Below the pieces are notes generated by a model. That model did no database searches and was not told the origin of the DNA. It saw nothing but the letters and a program-made list of their open reading frames with translations. Of a stretch of DNA of 64,000 nt, positions 23,991 through 32,585 are shown piece after piece. Origin of the DNA: a virus. The position numbers and the translations under genes were made by a program. The stretch is from the IMG/VR virus record IMGVR_UViG_3300014494_000005, positions 1 to 64,000 of that record; one strand, given 5' to 3'. Each line of letters starts with the position of its first letter. Position 1 is the first letter of the stretch.

Positions 23991-25118
23991 TTAAATGTCT
24001 TCTCTAATACGCATTGCTACTGGAAATCTTGGTACATTATTTTTTGTAGTCAATCCTTGATATTTAACTGTAAGCATTTTTCCAACAATTAATTCTGGAT
24101 TTTCAGCATATTTAATTAAATTATCCATATTACCAATCATTTTTGCTGCAAATTGAGTACCATTTTCAGTTTCACAAACAAATACTGCTTTTCCTGCCAT
24201 TCTACCTTTATTTCCAACCTTAACATCAACTACTTTATATTCAGAATCTTGAAATTCTTTCACCTTTTGTAAATCATATGAACGTTTATTTACATATAAT
24301 CCATCCATATTTCTTACCATACAACCTTCATAACCTTCTGCAAGGAAATGTTCAAATGCTTCCATAAGTTCATCTTCATTATTAACTACTATTGTTTCAA
24401 CAATATGAACTGCAGTATTTTCAAAAAATGGCTTAAGTGATTGTAAAAGAGTATTACGTTCACCATTAGATAGATTGGGAAGTGCAATGTCATAAATATG
24501 ATATTGAACAATTTCACAACCTTCTTTTGGTTTTTCTTGCCTGATAAATGAAGTTAATTCTTCAAATCTATTATGATATTGATGATTATAAAGTTCGCCA
24601 TCAAATCTATCACTAAGTCCACATTTTTCAAGTATTTTAATAATATGTGGCATACTTGTTATTTGTTTTCTGGTTCTTGACCAAAGAGTTACAGCACCAT
24701 CATCATATTGCGAAGTTGCTCTACACCCGTCCAATTTAGGTTGACAAAGTGCAGAATATTTTATTTTATGTCCTTGTTCACTGAATTTATGTGCAAGCAT
24801 TGGAGCAATACCACCTTCAATAATATCATCAGTTTTACCTGCTTGTGCATCTTCAATATTTTGAACGTAACCTTTTTTTAATTGTTTTTCCCAATCAGAT
24901 TTAGCTTGAGTTTCAGCTTGTTGTATTGGAGTAGTTTCATTTGACCTGCCAATATTTTTACCTCTAATTACTTGTTCTTTGCTTTCTTGAATTTTACCAC
25001 CAACTTGACCATAATTACTTATAATTGTAGGTATATTTTCAATTTCATTAACACTAACTTGCCATTCTTGAATAGCACCAGTACTGGTTTTTTTAAATAA
25101 TTTTGGAAATTCTTTCAT
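23991..25118 (-). CDS. ATP-dependent DNA ligase with N-terminal WGR domain
   Basis: 375 residues. Residues about 1-85 form a WGR domain (ISNYGQVGGK is the core; it usually reads WGRVG). Adenylation motif I is PKLDGCR (Lys 128), then RFDGELYN (IIIa), EGCMVRN (IV) and LQKVKEF (V), followed by an OB domain. The enzyme seals nicks in duplex DNA. WGR domains occur mainly in poly(ADP-ribose) polymerases and bacterial single-domain proteins, where they contact DNA ends, so this fusion may target the ligase to breaks. Confidence 0.82.
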   Translation of the reverse strand: MKEFPKLFKKTSTGAIQEWQVSVNEIENIPTIISNYGQVGGKIQESKEQVIRGKNIGRSNETTPIQQAETQAKSDWEKQLKKGYVQNIEDAQAGKTDDIIEGGIAPMLAHKFSEQGHKIKYSALCQPKLDGCRATSQYDDGAVTLWSRTRKQITSMPHIIKILEKCGLSDRFDGELYNHQYHNRFEELTSFIRQEKPKEGCEIVQYHIYDIALPNLSNGERNTLLQSLKPFFENTAVHIVETIVVNNEDELMEAFEHFLAEGYEGCMVRNMDGLYVNKRSYDLQKVKEFQDSEYKVVDVKVGNKGRMAGKAVFVCETENGTQFAAKMIGNMDNLIKYAENPELIVGKMLTVKYQGLTTKNNVPRFPVAMRIREDI

Positions 25119-25149
25119 TGTTAAAATTTTTATTTAATATATTTAAATT

Positions 25150-25902
25150 TCATTTTTCTTTTTGAATATATTCTTGAAAACATTGATAAAACATATTTGG
25201 TAATATGGCATGGTTTACAAAACCATAAAGTCCGCAGGAGAAGAATGTGTGAATTTCGATTATGAAAGTACCATCTTTATCATTAACACCAACATCCAAT
25301 GTATATGCAATTGGTGCTGATTTATATTTCTTAATCATACTTCTAATTTTATTTATATTAGGAAATTTAGTAAATTCACCACAATAATTTTGCAACCCAA
25401 CTAATTTATTTTGATATACAAAAGCACGCCATTCACTATCAATATTAATATATTTAGAAATTTGATAATTACCTTCAGGTAATGGTTTAAATTCTTTATT
25501 TGTATTAATAATAGCTGAATATCCTTTTATTTTGTCATTACTTTTAACAAAATATTCACCGTCAAAACCATCTAATGATGATTGATTACCATTAAAAATA
25601 ATTCTTTCTGTATAACAAAATAATTCTTCTGGAACATTTATTGGCTTTGGAGTAAGATTGTAAAAATGTTGCAAAAATGCTGTTACAAATTCTACACTAC
25701 CTATGGGTACATATGTAAAATGCATTGGTTTAAATATTGAAGGGTCAATAGTTTCTACATTACAATCAGTATTAAGAAATTTGACTTTAATATTATCTTT
25801 TTCTAAATGAAGTAACCAATTCTTGAATCTAATTGATTCAAGTAGAGTAAATGAGAAATCGTGAGTAACATTTCCGTTACATTTTTGAATAAGAAATTTC
25901 AT
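25150..25902 (-). CDS. ATP-grasp domain protein (DUF4343-like)
   Basis: 250 residues. The C-terminal half has ATP-grasp strands: SEWRAFVYQNKLVG, then YTLDVGVNDKDG and the acidic TFIIEIHTF strand that would bind Mg-ATP. Such proteins ligate carboxylates to amines or similar groups; phage members are uncharacterised. It lies between the DNA ligase and a small hypothetical gene on one strand. Confidence 0.6.
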   Translation of the reverse strand: MKFLIQKCNGNVTHDFSFTLLESIRFKNWLLHLEKDNIKVKFLNTDCNVETIDPSIFKPMHFTYVPIGSVEFVTAFLQHFYNLTPKPINVPEELFCYTERIIFNGNQSSLDGFDGEYFVKSNDKIKGYSAIINTNKEFKPLPEGNYQISKYINIDSEWRAFVYQNKLVGLQNYCGEFTKFPNINKIRSMIKKYKSAPIAYTLDVGVNDKDGTFIIEIHTFFSCGLYGFVNHAILPNMFYQCFQEYIQKEK

Positions 25903-25907
25903 TATTT

Positions 25908-26219
25908 TTATTTTTTAGGTGCATAATTTTTATCAAGCCAATATACTATAGGTGCAAGGTCTTCATCATCATGATACATATCTTTCACATATTCTTTGCG
26001 AGTTTCTATCCATTCATCGATTCCATACCACCAACCTTCTGGTAAGAATTTTTCTGCTGCAGCAACTGCTTCAAATTTATTTTTAAAAATAAATGTTTCT
26101 TCACACATTAATATAGTAATACCTATTGGTTTAAAACCAGCATCACAAATTTCTTTTAATAGTTCACTATTTGGAGTACCATAAGAACCATGTCCTAAGT
26201 ATGTTGAATGTGGTGACAT
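25908..26219 (-). CDS. Hypothetical protein, 103 aa
   Basis: Soluble protein starting MSPHSTYLGH, with a tryptophan-rich patch PEGWWYGIDEW. No family is recognised. A strong host-type promoter (26240-26247) makes it the first gene of the run through the ATP-grasp and ligase genes. Confidence 0.55.
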   Translation of the reverse strand: MSPHSTYLGHGSYGTPNSELLKEICDAGFKPIGITILMCEETFIFKNKFEAVAAAEKFLPEGWWYGIDEWIETRKEYVKDMYHDDEDLAPIVYWLDKNYAPKK

Positions 26220-26239
26220 TTTTTATTTTAAATTATTGC

Positions 26240-26247
26240 CAAATATA
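26240..26247 (-). promoter_or_regulatory. Host-type promoter (TATATTTG)
   Basis: TATATTTG with TTG exactly 20 nt upstream (26268-26270), 20 nt before the ATG at 26219. The -33 element lies inside the last codons of the adenylosuccinate synthetase gene. Confidence 0.7.
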
Positions 26248-26262
26248 TAAAATAAATTCGAA

Positions 26263-27420
26263 TTAATCAATACCTTTATCAGAATAACTTGAAAATTGTT
26301 TGGGAATACCAATGCATGAACCAATTGCTGTTGCATCTACAGTAATTAATTTACCACCACCAATACCAGTAACTGGAACTTTATCTGGAACTTGGTCAAG
26401 ACAAGTAACTACAACATTTTTTCGAGATTTTGGATTATTATAATTGTCACAATCAAATGCATATCTTAATAATCCAATATCAAGTATTGATTTTCTGAAT
26501 ACACCTTGCCATCCATCATTTACGTTGGTTTCTAATGGATTATCCTTAATATAACTAATGTCCATGCCTTCATTTGTCATCGGACCATTTCCATGACGAG
26601 TCTGATATGCACGTGTTATATAGTATGTATCGACATTTCTTTCATTAATTGTAATTCCAAGTTTGTTTATGATTTCAATTGCATTTTTGCTTGTTGTATT
26701 GCTTCGTGTAACATGTGGAAAAAATCCATAATCCATATCAAGCATGATGCCTTGACCACCTTCAAAAATTAAGTCAAAATAATCAGTAGGTATTGATGAA
26801 CCAAGTAAGTATATATCATATATTGTATTTACAATATCAAATCTACTTACAAGGTCATCACATGCTAATTTAAAATCATCAATTATTTTTTGAGTTTTGG
26901 AATTGGCAAGACTAATATATTCATAATATTTTTCTTGTAAAAGTTTGAGTTTAATATCACGAATTTTTGGATATTGTAAATCTCTGGCATATAAATGAAA
27001 AAAATCTTCATTTCTTTTAATTGTTGTACCAAAACCAACGCCAACAGTACCATGAAGATTAAGACTATCAAGTTTAATATTTTTCAAAATATCAAAAGGT
27101 GTTGTTATCATTGCATTTGCATTAATAAATAATTGAGGATGAATTTCCATTTTTCTCAATGCATTGCCTTCTTTTAGTATTCCCACAGGATTTACAGTAC
27201 AATATTCTGACCAATATGTTGGTGCGCCTAATAGTGTACCCGAACCAAAATTTGAGAATACATGTCTTTTATCATCAATAACTACTGTATGTCCGCATTG
27301 ATGCCCGCCATTGAATCTTATAACTAATGGATTATTGGATTTACTACAAAGATAATTTACAAATGCACCCTTGCCTTCATCTCCAAACAAAAATCCTAAA
27401 CAAATTGATATTGAATTCAT
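26263..27420 (-). CDS. purA: Adenylosuccinate synthetase-like protein
   Basis: 385 residues. The P-loop GDEGKG (13-18) keeps the catalytic aspartate (Asp 14), and the GHQCGHTVV segment keeps the second catalytic residue, His 44. FGTTIKRNED and ITRAYQTRHGNGP correspond to the IMP and GTP contact regions. The enzyme joins IMP and aspartate on the way to AMP. The asparagine normally in GGxNAGHT is glutamine here. Phage PurZ enzymes for 2-aminoadenine DNA lack the P-loop aspartate, so by that marker this is PurA-like. It probably boosts adenine nucleotides for an AT-rich genome. Confidence 0.85.
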   Translation of the reverse strand: MNSISICLGFLFGDEGKGAFVNYLCSKSNNPLVIRFNGGHQCGHTVVIDDKRHVFSNFGSGTLLGAPTYWSEYCTVNPVGILKEGNALRKMEIHPQLFINANAMITTPFDILKNIKLDSLNLHGTVGVGFGTTIKRNEDFFHLYARDLQYPKIRDIKLKLLQEKYYEYISLANSKTQKIIDDFKLACDDLVSRFDIVNTIYDIYLLGSSIPTDYFDLIFEGGQGIMLDMDYGFFPHVTRSNTTSKNAIEIINKLGITINERNVDTYYITRAYQTRHGNGPMTNEGMDISYIKDNPLETNVNDGWQGVFRKSILDIGLLRYAFDCDNYNNPKSRKNVVVTCLDQVPDKVPVTGIGGGKLITVDATAIGSCIGIPKQFSSYSDKGID

Positions 27421-27439
27421 TATGATTAATTATTATGTT

Positions 27440-27820
27440 TTACTTTATTCTTACAACCCAACAATAACCAAACATTAAAGGACATGGATTGACTATTTCA
27501 TCATCTGATTCATCCATAACATTCATAAATTCAGAATAATCTTTTTCCCATACAGACCCCGGAATTTGATTTTGCATTCTTTTTATTTGAACATCAGCTT
27601 CTTCAATTTTCCATTGTCCTATTTCCTTAGAAATTATAGTATATAATGTTTTTATTTCACGAAAAGATATCAAGGTATTTAATGGAGCAATTCTTGTTAA
27701 AAAAAATGTTTTTATTTGAGACTTCAAATCATGTCCTTCAGAAAAGTCTTGTTCGATATTTACTTTAACTTCTGTTCCAGAATTTGGAGAAACATATGTA
27801 CATTCGAATTTTCTTAACAT
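27440..27820 (-). CDS. Hypothetical protein, 126 aa
   Basis: Acidic soluble protein starting MLRKFECTYV. No family is recognised. A degenerate promoter (27835-27842) lies upstream, so it starts the transcript that includes the adenylosuccinate synthetase gene. Confidence 0.55.
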   Translation of the reverse strand: MLRKFECTYVSPNSGTEVKVNIEQDFSEGHDLKSQIKTFFLTRIAPLNTLISFREIKTLYTIISKEIGQWKIEEADVQIKRMQNQIPGSVWEKDYSEFMNVMDESDDEIVNPCPLMFGYCWVVRIK

Positions 27821-27834
27821 AATAATATTTTTTA

Positions 27835-27842
27835 CAATAATA
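27835..27842 (-). promoter_or_regulatory. Degenerate host-type promoter (TATTATTG)
   Basis: Minus-strand TATTATTG, one base off TAnnTTTG, preceded by TTTTTCG and with TTG 22 nt upstream. It lies between a terminator and the start at 27820. Confidence 0.4.
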
Positions 27843-27865
27843 CGAAAAACAATTTATATTGTTAC

Positions 27866-27899
27866 AAAAAAAGGGATATATTTTAATATATCCCTTTTG
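27866..27899 (-). terminator. Rho-independent terminator after vWA gene
   Basis: AAAAGGGATATAT (27869-27881) pairs with ATATATCCCTTTT around a short loop. On the minus strand the stem is followed by a run of seven U, directly after the vWA gene. Confidence 0.8.
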
Positions 27900-27916
27900 T
27901 TTCATTTATATTTTTA

Positions 27917-28831
27917 TTAAAGTTTTAATGCTCCTTCATCACTTGTTGATACGACAGCACCACTTACAACTGTTGCAAGAGCAGTAGTAACCAAACCAGC
28001 AGTTTTTTCATCAAATTTGCTTACAACTGATTTAATATCAGCACCATGCTGAACTGCGATAAGTGTTGCAATTGTAGCACAAATTGCATGATAATCGTCC
28101 AAAATGATAAGTCTTTCACCAAGCATTTTTTTCCAATAGCCAAGAACATCTGGGTCATTTTTGTAACTAGCTTCATTAACGTGTATATGATATACATTAT
28201 AAAGTCTTTGTGCTTCTGCAAGAAGTTGTTCATCAGTATATTCTTCATTTTCTTTATATCCAAGAATATTTTTTAAAGTACTTGCATCAACAAAATCCCA
28301 ACTTTTTTCATCACCAATTGTAAAAAGAAAACCCTTTTCATTACGTTTTTCAAAACAATCAATACTGGTATGTTTACCAGCAATTAACCATGCAAGTAAA
28401 TAACTTTCCATGTCTTGACCACCACCACCACCTTGAATAGCTACGTTTTTTAACCATTTATCAAGGTCTTCAGTACTTGATTCAAATTGACCTATCTGAA
28501 TTGGAGTACTGATGCAATGGTGGTCATTAATTGCACCAAAAAGTACTTGTGGATGTTCTACGCCATTATCAATAATAGTATTCATAAGAGTATCGAGTTC
28601 ATTTTTGATAATATCTTCAGGAATTCTACCCATACTACCAGTATCATCAAGAAAAATCATTATTGCTAAAGATTTTGGATGTTCATCACTGTCACGAGAT
28701 TCTCTAACTGTAATATTTTTTGGAAGCATATCATTTATTGCAGATTTTGAAAAAATATCATCTGCACTTTTACTTGCATAACTTGCACTTATGTGCGTAT
28801 ATGCATCATGTGACCATTTACCACCACCCAT
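27917..28831 (-). CDS. von Willebrand factor A (vWA) domain protein
   Basis: 304 residues. The MIDAS metal site is recognisable as DDTGSM (62-67) after a hydrophobic strand, with QGGGGGQDMES (likely the MIDAS threonine-loop equivalent) near residues 132-142 and a GDEKSWDF loop further on. The C-terminal 50 residues are alanine- and valine-rich helices. vWA domains mediate metal-dependent protein contacts. It is followed upstream by a small acidic protein and a J-domain protein, a set that probably acts together. Confidence 0.75.
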   Translation of the reverse strand: MGGGKWSHDAYTHISASYASKSADDIFSKSAINDMLPKNITVRESRDSDEHPKSLAIMIFLDDTGSMGRIPEDIIKNELDTLMNTIIDNGVEHPQVLFGAINDHHCISTPIQIGQFESSTEDLDKWLKNVAIQGGGGGQDMESYLLAWLIAGKHTSIDCFEKRNEKGFLFTIGDEKSWDFVDASTLKNILGYKENEEYTDEQLLAEAQRLYNVYHIHVNEASYKNDPDVLGYWKKMLGERLIILDDYHAICATIATLIAVQHGADIKSVVSKFDEKTAGLVTTALATVVSGAVVSTSDEGALKL

Positions 28832-28833
28832 AA

Positions 28834-29028
28834 TTATTTAGTTTTAGTTGTTTCGTCATTGCATTCACAGTTTTCATCTGTACATTCGCAAGGTTTATCA
28901 CCTGTTTCTGTTACAGGTTCTGTGGTATCAGCAACTTTAGTTGCTTCTTCTGCAGTTTTTACTTCTGCATTTTCTTGTTCTTGTGCCATATCTTCGAAAG
29001 ACTTGGCATCATTTGTATTAAATCCCAT
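28834..29028 (-). CDS. Small acidic cysteine-containing protein, 64 aa
   Basis: Starts MGFNTNDAKS and is rich in glutamate and threonine, with a C-terminal CECTDENCEC cluster of four cysteines. It looks disordered with a metal-binding or redox tip. It ends 2 nt before the vWA start codon, so it is co-transcribed with it. Confidence 0.55.
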   Translation of the reverse strand: MGFNTNDAKSFEDMAQEQENAEVKTAEEATKVADTTEPVTETGDKPCECTDENCECNDETTKTK

Positions 29029-29099
29029 AATTTAAAATTTTAATTGTTAATACTATTTAATTTAAATAAAACTCATTATATTTATATAAAAAAATTAAG

Positions 29100-29987
29100 T
29101 TACAAATTTAATAAATAAAATTTCTTTTCAAAATTTTTTGCCAATATTTCTCTATATTGTTTATATTCATCAACATGATTTTTATGTTTTGTTAACAAAA
29201 ATGTTAAGATATTTTGATTTACATTAACTTTATCCATTTTTAATTTAGTACCTGCTGCTGACTTATCTCCTAACAAATATAATGCAATTTTTTTACAAAG
29301 CTCCAAATCTATATCAGGAGTTGCTATTTTTTCTGAAAAAAGAGTGGTAGGATACCACATTTTATACTTTGCCGAAATTGTTTCAGCTTTCTTAAATAAT
29401 GTGGTCATATGATAGAAACTAATTATTATAATTCCATGAGTTTCAGGCACTACAAAGACTGTTGTAGGATTTAATCCCATATGAGAATAGCTAATTTGCC
29501 TTAACCATAGCACAAACTCGAACATTCTACTAAACAACCAATTAACATGAATTTGTTTTAATTTCTGTCCAGTAAGAGGAACACTACGGTTTTTTAAATT
29601 TATAGTAAGTTTATTTTTTTCTAAGACCATACTTTCTGGCAGATATCTATGAAAACTTTCTGACGCTTTGTCAGTTTTTGCCATAAGTTGTTTATAATTA
29701 TTTACTGATTTCGTAATTAATTTTCTATTAGCATCAGTTACAATATATTCGATTTTTTTTTCAAATACTCTAAAATCACCGCTTTCATCAGTAAATTTTG
29801 TACCATTTTCCAGAATATCTTTATAATTATTCATTTTCGCCATTGCTTCTGCTGCTAATGAATTTGGATGATAATCTGGATGAATGAGTTTACAATAATC
29901 CCTATACAATTTTTTCCAATCATCTGGGAATATATCTGATGGTTTATTTGATTTAATTAGTTTATCAATTAATTCACGGTCTGTCAT
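29100..29987 (-). CDS. J-domain protein with degenerate kinase-like region
   Basis: 295 residues. A J-domain occupies about residues 1-58 with the HPD motif at 36-38, required to stimulate DnaK-type chaperones. The middle part (about 140-190) reads like the C-lobe of a protein kinase (RMFEFVLWLRQISYSHMG followed by LNPTTVFV), but the catalytic HRD aspartate and the DFG are absent, so any kinase activity is unlikely. It could recruit host DnaK to phage assembly or, with the vWA protein, to a regulatory complex. Confidence 0.65.
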   Translation of the reverse strand: MTDRELIDKLIKSNKPSDIFPDDWKKLYRDYCKLIHPDYHPNSLAAEAMAKMNNYKDILENGTKFTDESGDFRVFEKKIEYIVTDANRKLITKSVNNYKQLMAKTDKASESFHRYLPESMVLEKNKLTINLKNRSVPLTGQKLKQIHVNWLFSRMFEFVLWLRQISYSHMGLNPTTVFVVPETHGIIIISFYHMTTLFKKAETISAKYKMWYPTTLFSEKIATPDIDLELCKKIALYLLGDKSAAGTKLKMDKVNVNQNILTFLLTKHKNHVDEYKQYREILAKNFEKKFYLLNL

Positions 29988-29992
29988 AATTT

Positions 29993-30190
29993 TTAATAAT
30001 TATTATTGTATTGTCTTAAAATACCTATTTCATAATCTTCCCATACTTCAATTTGTGCTCTTAAATATTTTTTAAGAACATCATCAGTAGCATCTGCTAA
30101 ATCTACATATAATGTTTTAATAATATCACCACAACGGACATATGCTTCATTATTTCTAATCACTGAGACAATTTTAACATTATTTCCCAT
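29993..30190 (-). CDS. Hypothetical protein, 65 aa
   Basis: Small soluble protein starting MGNNVKIVSV, with a beta N-terminus and a helical C-terminus. It sits 5 nt from the J-domain gene. Not recognised. Confidence 0.5.
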   Translation of the reverse strand: MGNNVKIVSVIRNNEAYVRCGDIIKTLYVDLADATDDVLKKYLRAQIEVWEDYEIGILRQYNNNY

Positions 30191-30191
30191 A

Positions 30192-30455
30192 TTATTTTAT
30201 TTTTGAATGTAAAACACTATCAAGTTCTTTAATTTCAATTTTAATTGAATCTTTTGTGAGATAATTTTTATCGTGAAGATATTTCACAGTTTTATTAAAA
30301 CCATCCCAAAGACCTTGTTCATAAGTTTTTTGTGGATTTTGTTCTGTTAAAACTACAGTAGAGGGTTTAAAACCTTTATGTTTTTGTACAACAACAAAAA
30401 AAATACCAATTGCAATTATCGTAATAAATAATATAAAATTTATAATCCTTTTCAT
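30192..30455 (-). CDS. Single-pass membrane protein, 87 aa
   Basis: N-terminal hydrophobic helix (about 5-24) after MKRI, then a soluble charged tail. It could be an anchored signal-type protein facing the periplasm. No family is assigned. Confidence 0.5.
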   Translation of the reverse strand: MKRIINFILFITIIAIGIFFVVVQKHKGFKPSTVVLTEQNPQKTYEQGLWDGFNKTVKYLHDKNYLTKDSIKIEIKELDSVLHSKIK

Positions 30456-30457
30456 AA

Positions 30458-31045
30458 TTAAAATGTTTTATGTATAAAAAATCTTTTTATTCTATAACAA
30501 ATATTAGGGGTTAAACCCGAATAATTATCGGTTTGAAAAAAGTTGAATTGTTGATTTAGAAGCATATCACTATCATCATCAATTATAGCAAAACGATAAA
30601 AATCATAATAATGAATACCAAACCATTTCATACAATTTTCTTTTAACCAAAGTGATATTTCAGTTCCTCTTTCAAATCCAGTATGCTTTGTTTTATCAAT
30701 AATAGTAAATGTTGCACCACAATATTTAAAAATTTCTTGAAGTCTTTCAAGGGTATGTCCATTTCTCATTGAAGCCGACAATACTACAGCAGAATTAGTT
30801 TCTTTACAAAGATTATTTAATAAATCTATGCGCATAGGACAAATTTCATTTTTATAATAATCTAATTTTGAAATTTCATTTGCTTTTAACATTTTGCGTA
30901 AATATTTCTTAACTGTTTTATAAAAAGGTATACCATCATATTGAGTTAAATGTTTATATCTCTCAGTATAAAACAATTGACAATTAAGTACCCCATCTAT
31001 ATCAAGAAAAATTATTGAATTATATTTATTAAGTTCCGCTTCCAT
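30458..31045 (-). CDS. HAD-like protein, RNA-repair-associated (HAD_SAK) type
   Basis: 195 residues from the ATG at 31045; an in-frame TTG one codon upstream is not preferred. The HAD nucleophile motif is FLDIDGVLN near the N-terminus, VVLSASMR gives motif II, and FAIIDDDSDM the C-terminal acidic motif. This spacing matches the HAD domains found in 'Swiss-army-knife' RNA repair proteins. A 3'- or 5'-phosphatase role in RNA end healing is plausible. A second protein of this type is at 34590-35051. Confidence 0.7.
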   Translation of the reverse strand: MEAELNKYNSIIFLDIDGVLNCQLFYTERYKHLTQYDGIPFYKTVKKYLRKMLKANEISKLDYYKNEICPMRIDLLNNLCKETNSAVVLSASMRNGHTLERLQEIFKYCGATFTIIDKTKHTGFERGTEISLWLKENCMKWFGIHYYDFYRFAIIDDDSDMLLNQQFNFFQTDNYSGLTPNICYRIKRFFIHKTF

Positions 31046-31259
31046 CAATTAATTCATCTACTTCTTCAAAAGTTTTTACTGTAACTTCACCACAATAATT
31101 TTCAAATAATGATTTTATATCTTTCCGAAAAACTTCAAGTTCTTCTTGATTATCAAAATAAAAATCATGTTGTAATTTCCATCGAACATCGTTTATACCA
31201 ATAGTTGGGTCTCCTTTAGATAAAACATGAAATCCACTAACTTTAATTATATTAATCAT
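31029..31259 (-). CDS. Hypothetical protein, 76 aa
   Basis: Starts MINIIKVSGF; soluble, with an alternating strand-helix pattern. It is the first gene of the minus-strand run that starts at the divergent region 31260-31425 and overlaps the HAD gene by 17 nt. Function unknown. Confidence 0.55.
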   Translation of the reverse strand: MINIIKVSGFHVLSKGDPTIGINDVRWKLQHDFYFDNQEELEVFRKDIKSLFENYCGEVTVKTFEEVDELIDGSGT

Positions 31260-31321
31260 AATTTTTATTTTATTAAACGAATCTTCTATCAGAAGGTTAC
31301 AAACTTTTAAATATTTTTTGA

Positions 31322-31329
31322 CAAATGTA
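31322..31329 (-). promoter_or_regulatory. Host-type -7 box (TACATTTG)
   Basis: Minus-strand TACATTTG, 62 nt before the ATG at 31259, with no clear TTG upstream. It lies in the region where transcription diverges. Confidence 0.45.
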
Positions 31330-31413
31330 AATAAAAAAATTAATAATACTATAATAATATTTATTTTTTATAAAAATTATAGTAAAAAAAATTTTTTATT
31401 TAAATTATTTCAT

Positions 31414-31421
31414 TATTTTTG
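31414..31421 (+). promoter_or_regulatory. Host-type -7 box (TATTTTTG), leaderless start
   Basis: TATTTTTG is followed after four bases (CATC) by ATG, so transcription would begin at or next to the start codon. It rejects a longer upstream start for the HD gene. No clear -33 element. Confidence 0.5.
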
Positions 31422-31425
31422 CATC

Positions 31426-31986
31426 ATGATAAATTTAGAAAAAATAAAAGAATTTGCGCAAAAATCTTATGATGATGCTAATTGTAAATATAATGATGGA
31501 AATTATTTTATTCATATTAATATGGTTGTCGATACATTAAATAATCATATGAATATATTTTGTAATCATAATGATTTTATTAATACTCTTGCAGCATGCT
31601 ACACACATGATTTGTTGGAAGATGCAAAAAAATCATATAATGATATCAAAATAATATCAAATAAAGATGTTGTAGACATTACATTAGCAGTTACTGATGT
31701 TCCAGCAGAAAATCGTTTGATGCGACATTTACTTACTATGGGTAAAACTGTAAGAGATTATCGTGCAATAATTCTTAAAATGTGTGATATGCTTGCTAAT
31801 GCTCAATATAGTAAAGAACATAATAGCTCAATGTATAAAAAATATGTTGAAGAATACGAATATCGCAAACCAATTTTTAAAAAAGCATTAACTTGGTATA
31901 AAGATAATCTCGATATGGATGAAGTTGAAAAACTTTGGGTAATATTGGATTATATTCACAATAATAAAAATATAAATAATTTATGA
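31426..31986 (+). CDS. HD hydrolase, SpoT/MESH1-like
   Basis: 186 residues from ATG 31426. The motif set is that of SpoT-type HD domains: FIHINMV (early His), then CYTHDLLEDA with the HD pair and the following ED, and LKMCDMLANA, matching the K-x-x-D-x-x-x-N helix of ppGpp hydrolases. No synthetase domain is present. It may remove (p)ppGpp or a related nucleotide alarm signal during infection; the substrate is inferred. Its TGA overlaps the next start (ATGA). Confidence 0.65.
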   Translation: MINLEKIKEFAQKSYDDANCKYNDGNYFIHINMVVDTLNNHMNIFCNHNDFINTLAACYTHDLLEDAKKSYNDIKIISNKDVVDITLAVTDVPAENRLMRHLLTMGKTVRDYRAIILKMCDMLANAQYSKEHNSSMYKKYVEEYEYRKPIFKKALTWYKDNLDMDEVEKLWVILDYIHNNKNINNL

Positions 31987-32528
31987 AAAATTTAGGACAT
32001 CTTATGCTTGACCTTGAAACAATGGGTAATAAAAGCAATGCAGTAATTGTTTCAATTGGTGCTGTTGAATTTGACCTTGAAACAGGTGAATTAGGTAAAG
32101 AATTTTATGAAAGAATTGATTTACAATCATGTCTTGATGTTGGCTTAATAGTTAATGGTAGTACACTTTACTGGTGGTTACAACAAAGTGAAGCAGCAAG
32201 AAATGAAATTTGTAAAAAAGGTAATGACCTCAGAAGTGCATTAGTTTTGTTCAATACTTTTATGATATTTGAAAATGATTTTAAAGATATTCAAATTTGG
32301 GGAAATGGTGCAAGATTTGATATTGGTATATTGGAGGATGCATATACTGCACTTAAATTAGGTACTCCTTGGAATTTTAGAAATGAAAGAGATGTACGTA
32401 CATTAGTTTCATTTGCTCCACAAGTTAAAGAACATTATCCTATAAGTGGTATGGTGCATTATGCGTTAGATGATTGTAAAAACCAAATTGGTTATTGTTG
32501 TGCTATTTGGCAGAAATTAAATAAATAA
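31983..32528 (+). CDS. 3'-5' exonuclease, DnaQ-fold (Rv2179c-like)
   Basis: 181 residues. DEDDh catalytic residues are visible: LDLETMG (D, E), the central GNGARFDIG (D) and HYALDDC (H, D). The arrangement with a short inserted WWLQQS segment is that of phage/Rv2179c-type exoribonucleases. It may degrade RNA or single-stranded DNA. Coupled to the HD gene by a 4-nt overlap. Confidence 0.8.
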   Translation: MKNLGHLMLDLETMGNKSNAVIVSIGAVEFDLETGELGKEFYERIDLQSCLDVGLIVNGSTLYWWLQQSEAARNEICKKGNDLRSALVLFNTFMIFENDFKDIQIWGNGARFDIGILEDAYTALKLGTPWNFRNERDVRTLVSFAPQVKEHYPISGMVHYALDDCKNQIGYCCAIWQKLNK

Positions 32529-32585
32529 ATTTAATTATCATCATTAATGGTACTTTTACATACATATTTGTAATGAATTAACTAA

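Noticed and set aside
26263-27420. PurZ (2-aminoadenine DNA) enzyme.
   Set aside because: The P-loop aspartate that PurZ lacks is present, and no accompanying DatZ- or PolZ-like gene is visible in the window.
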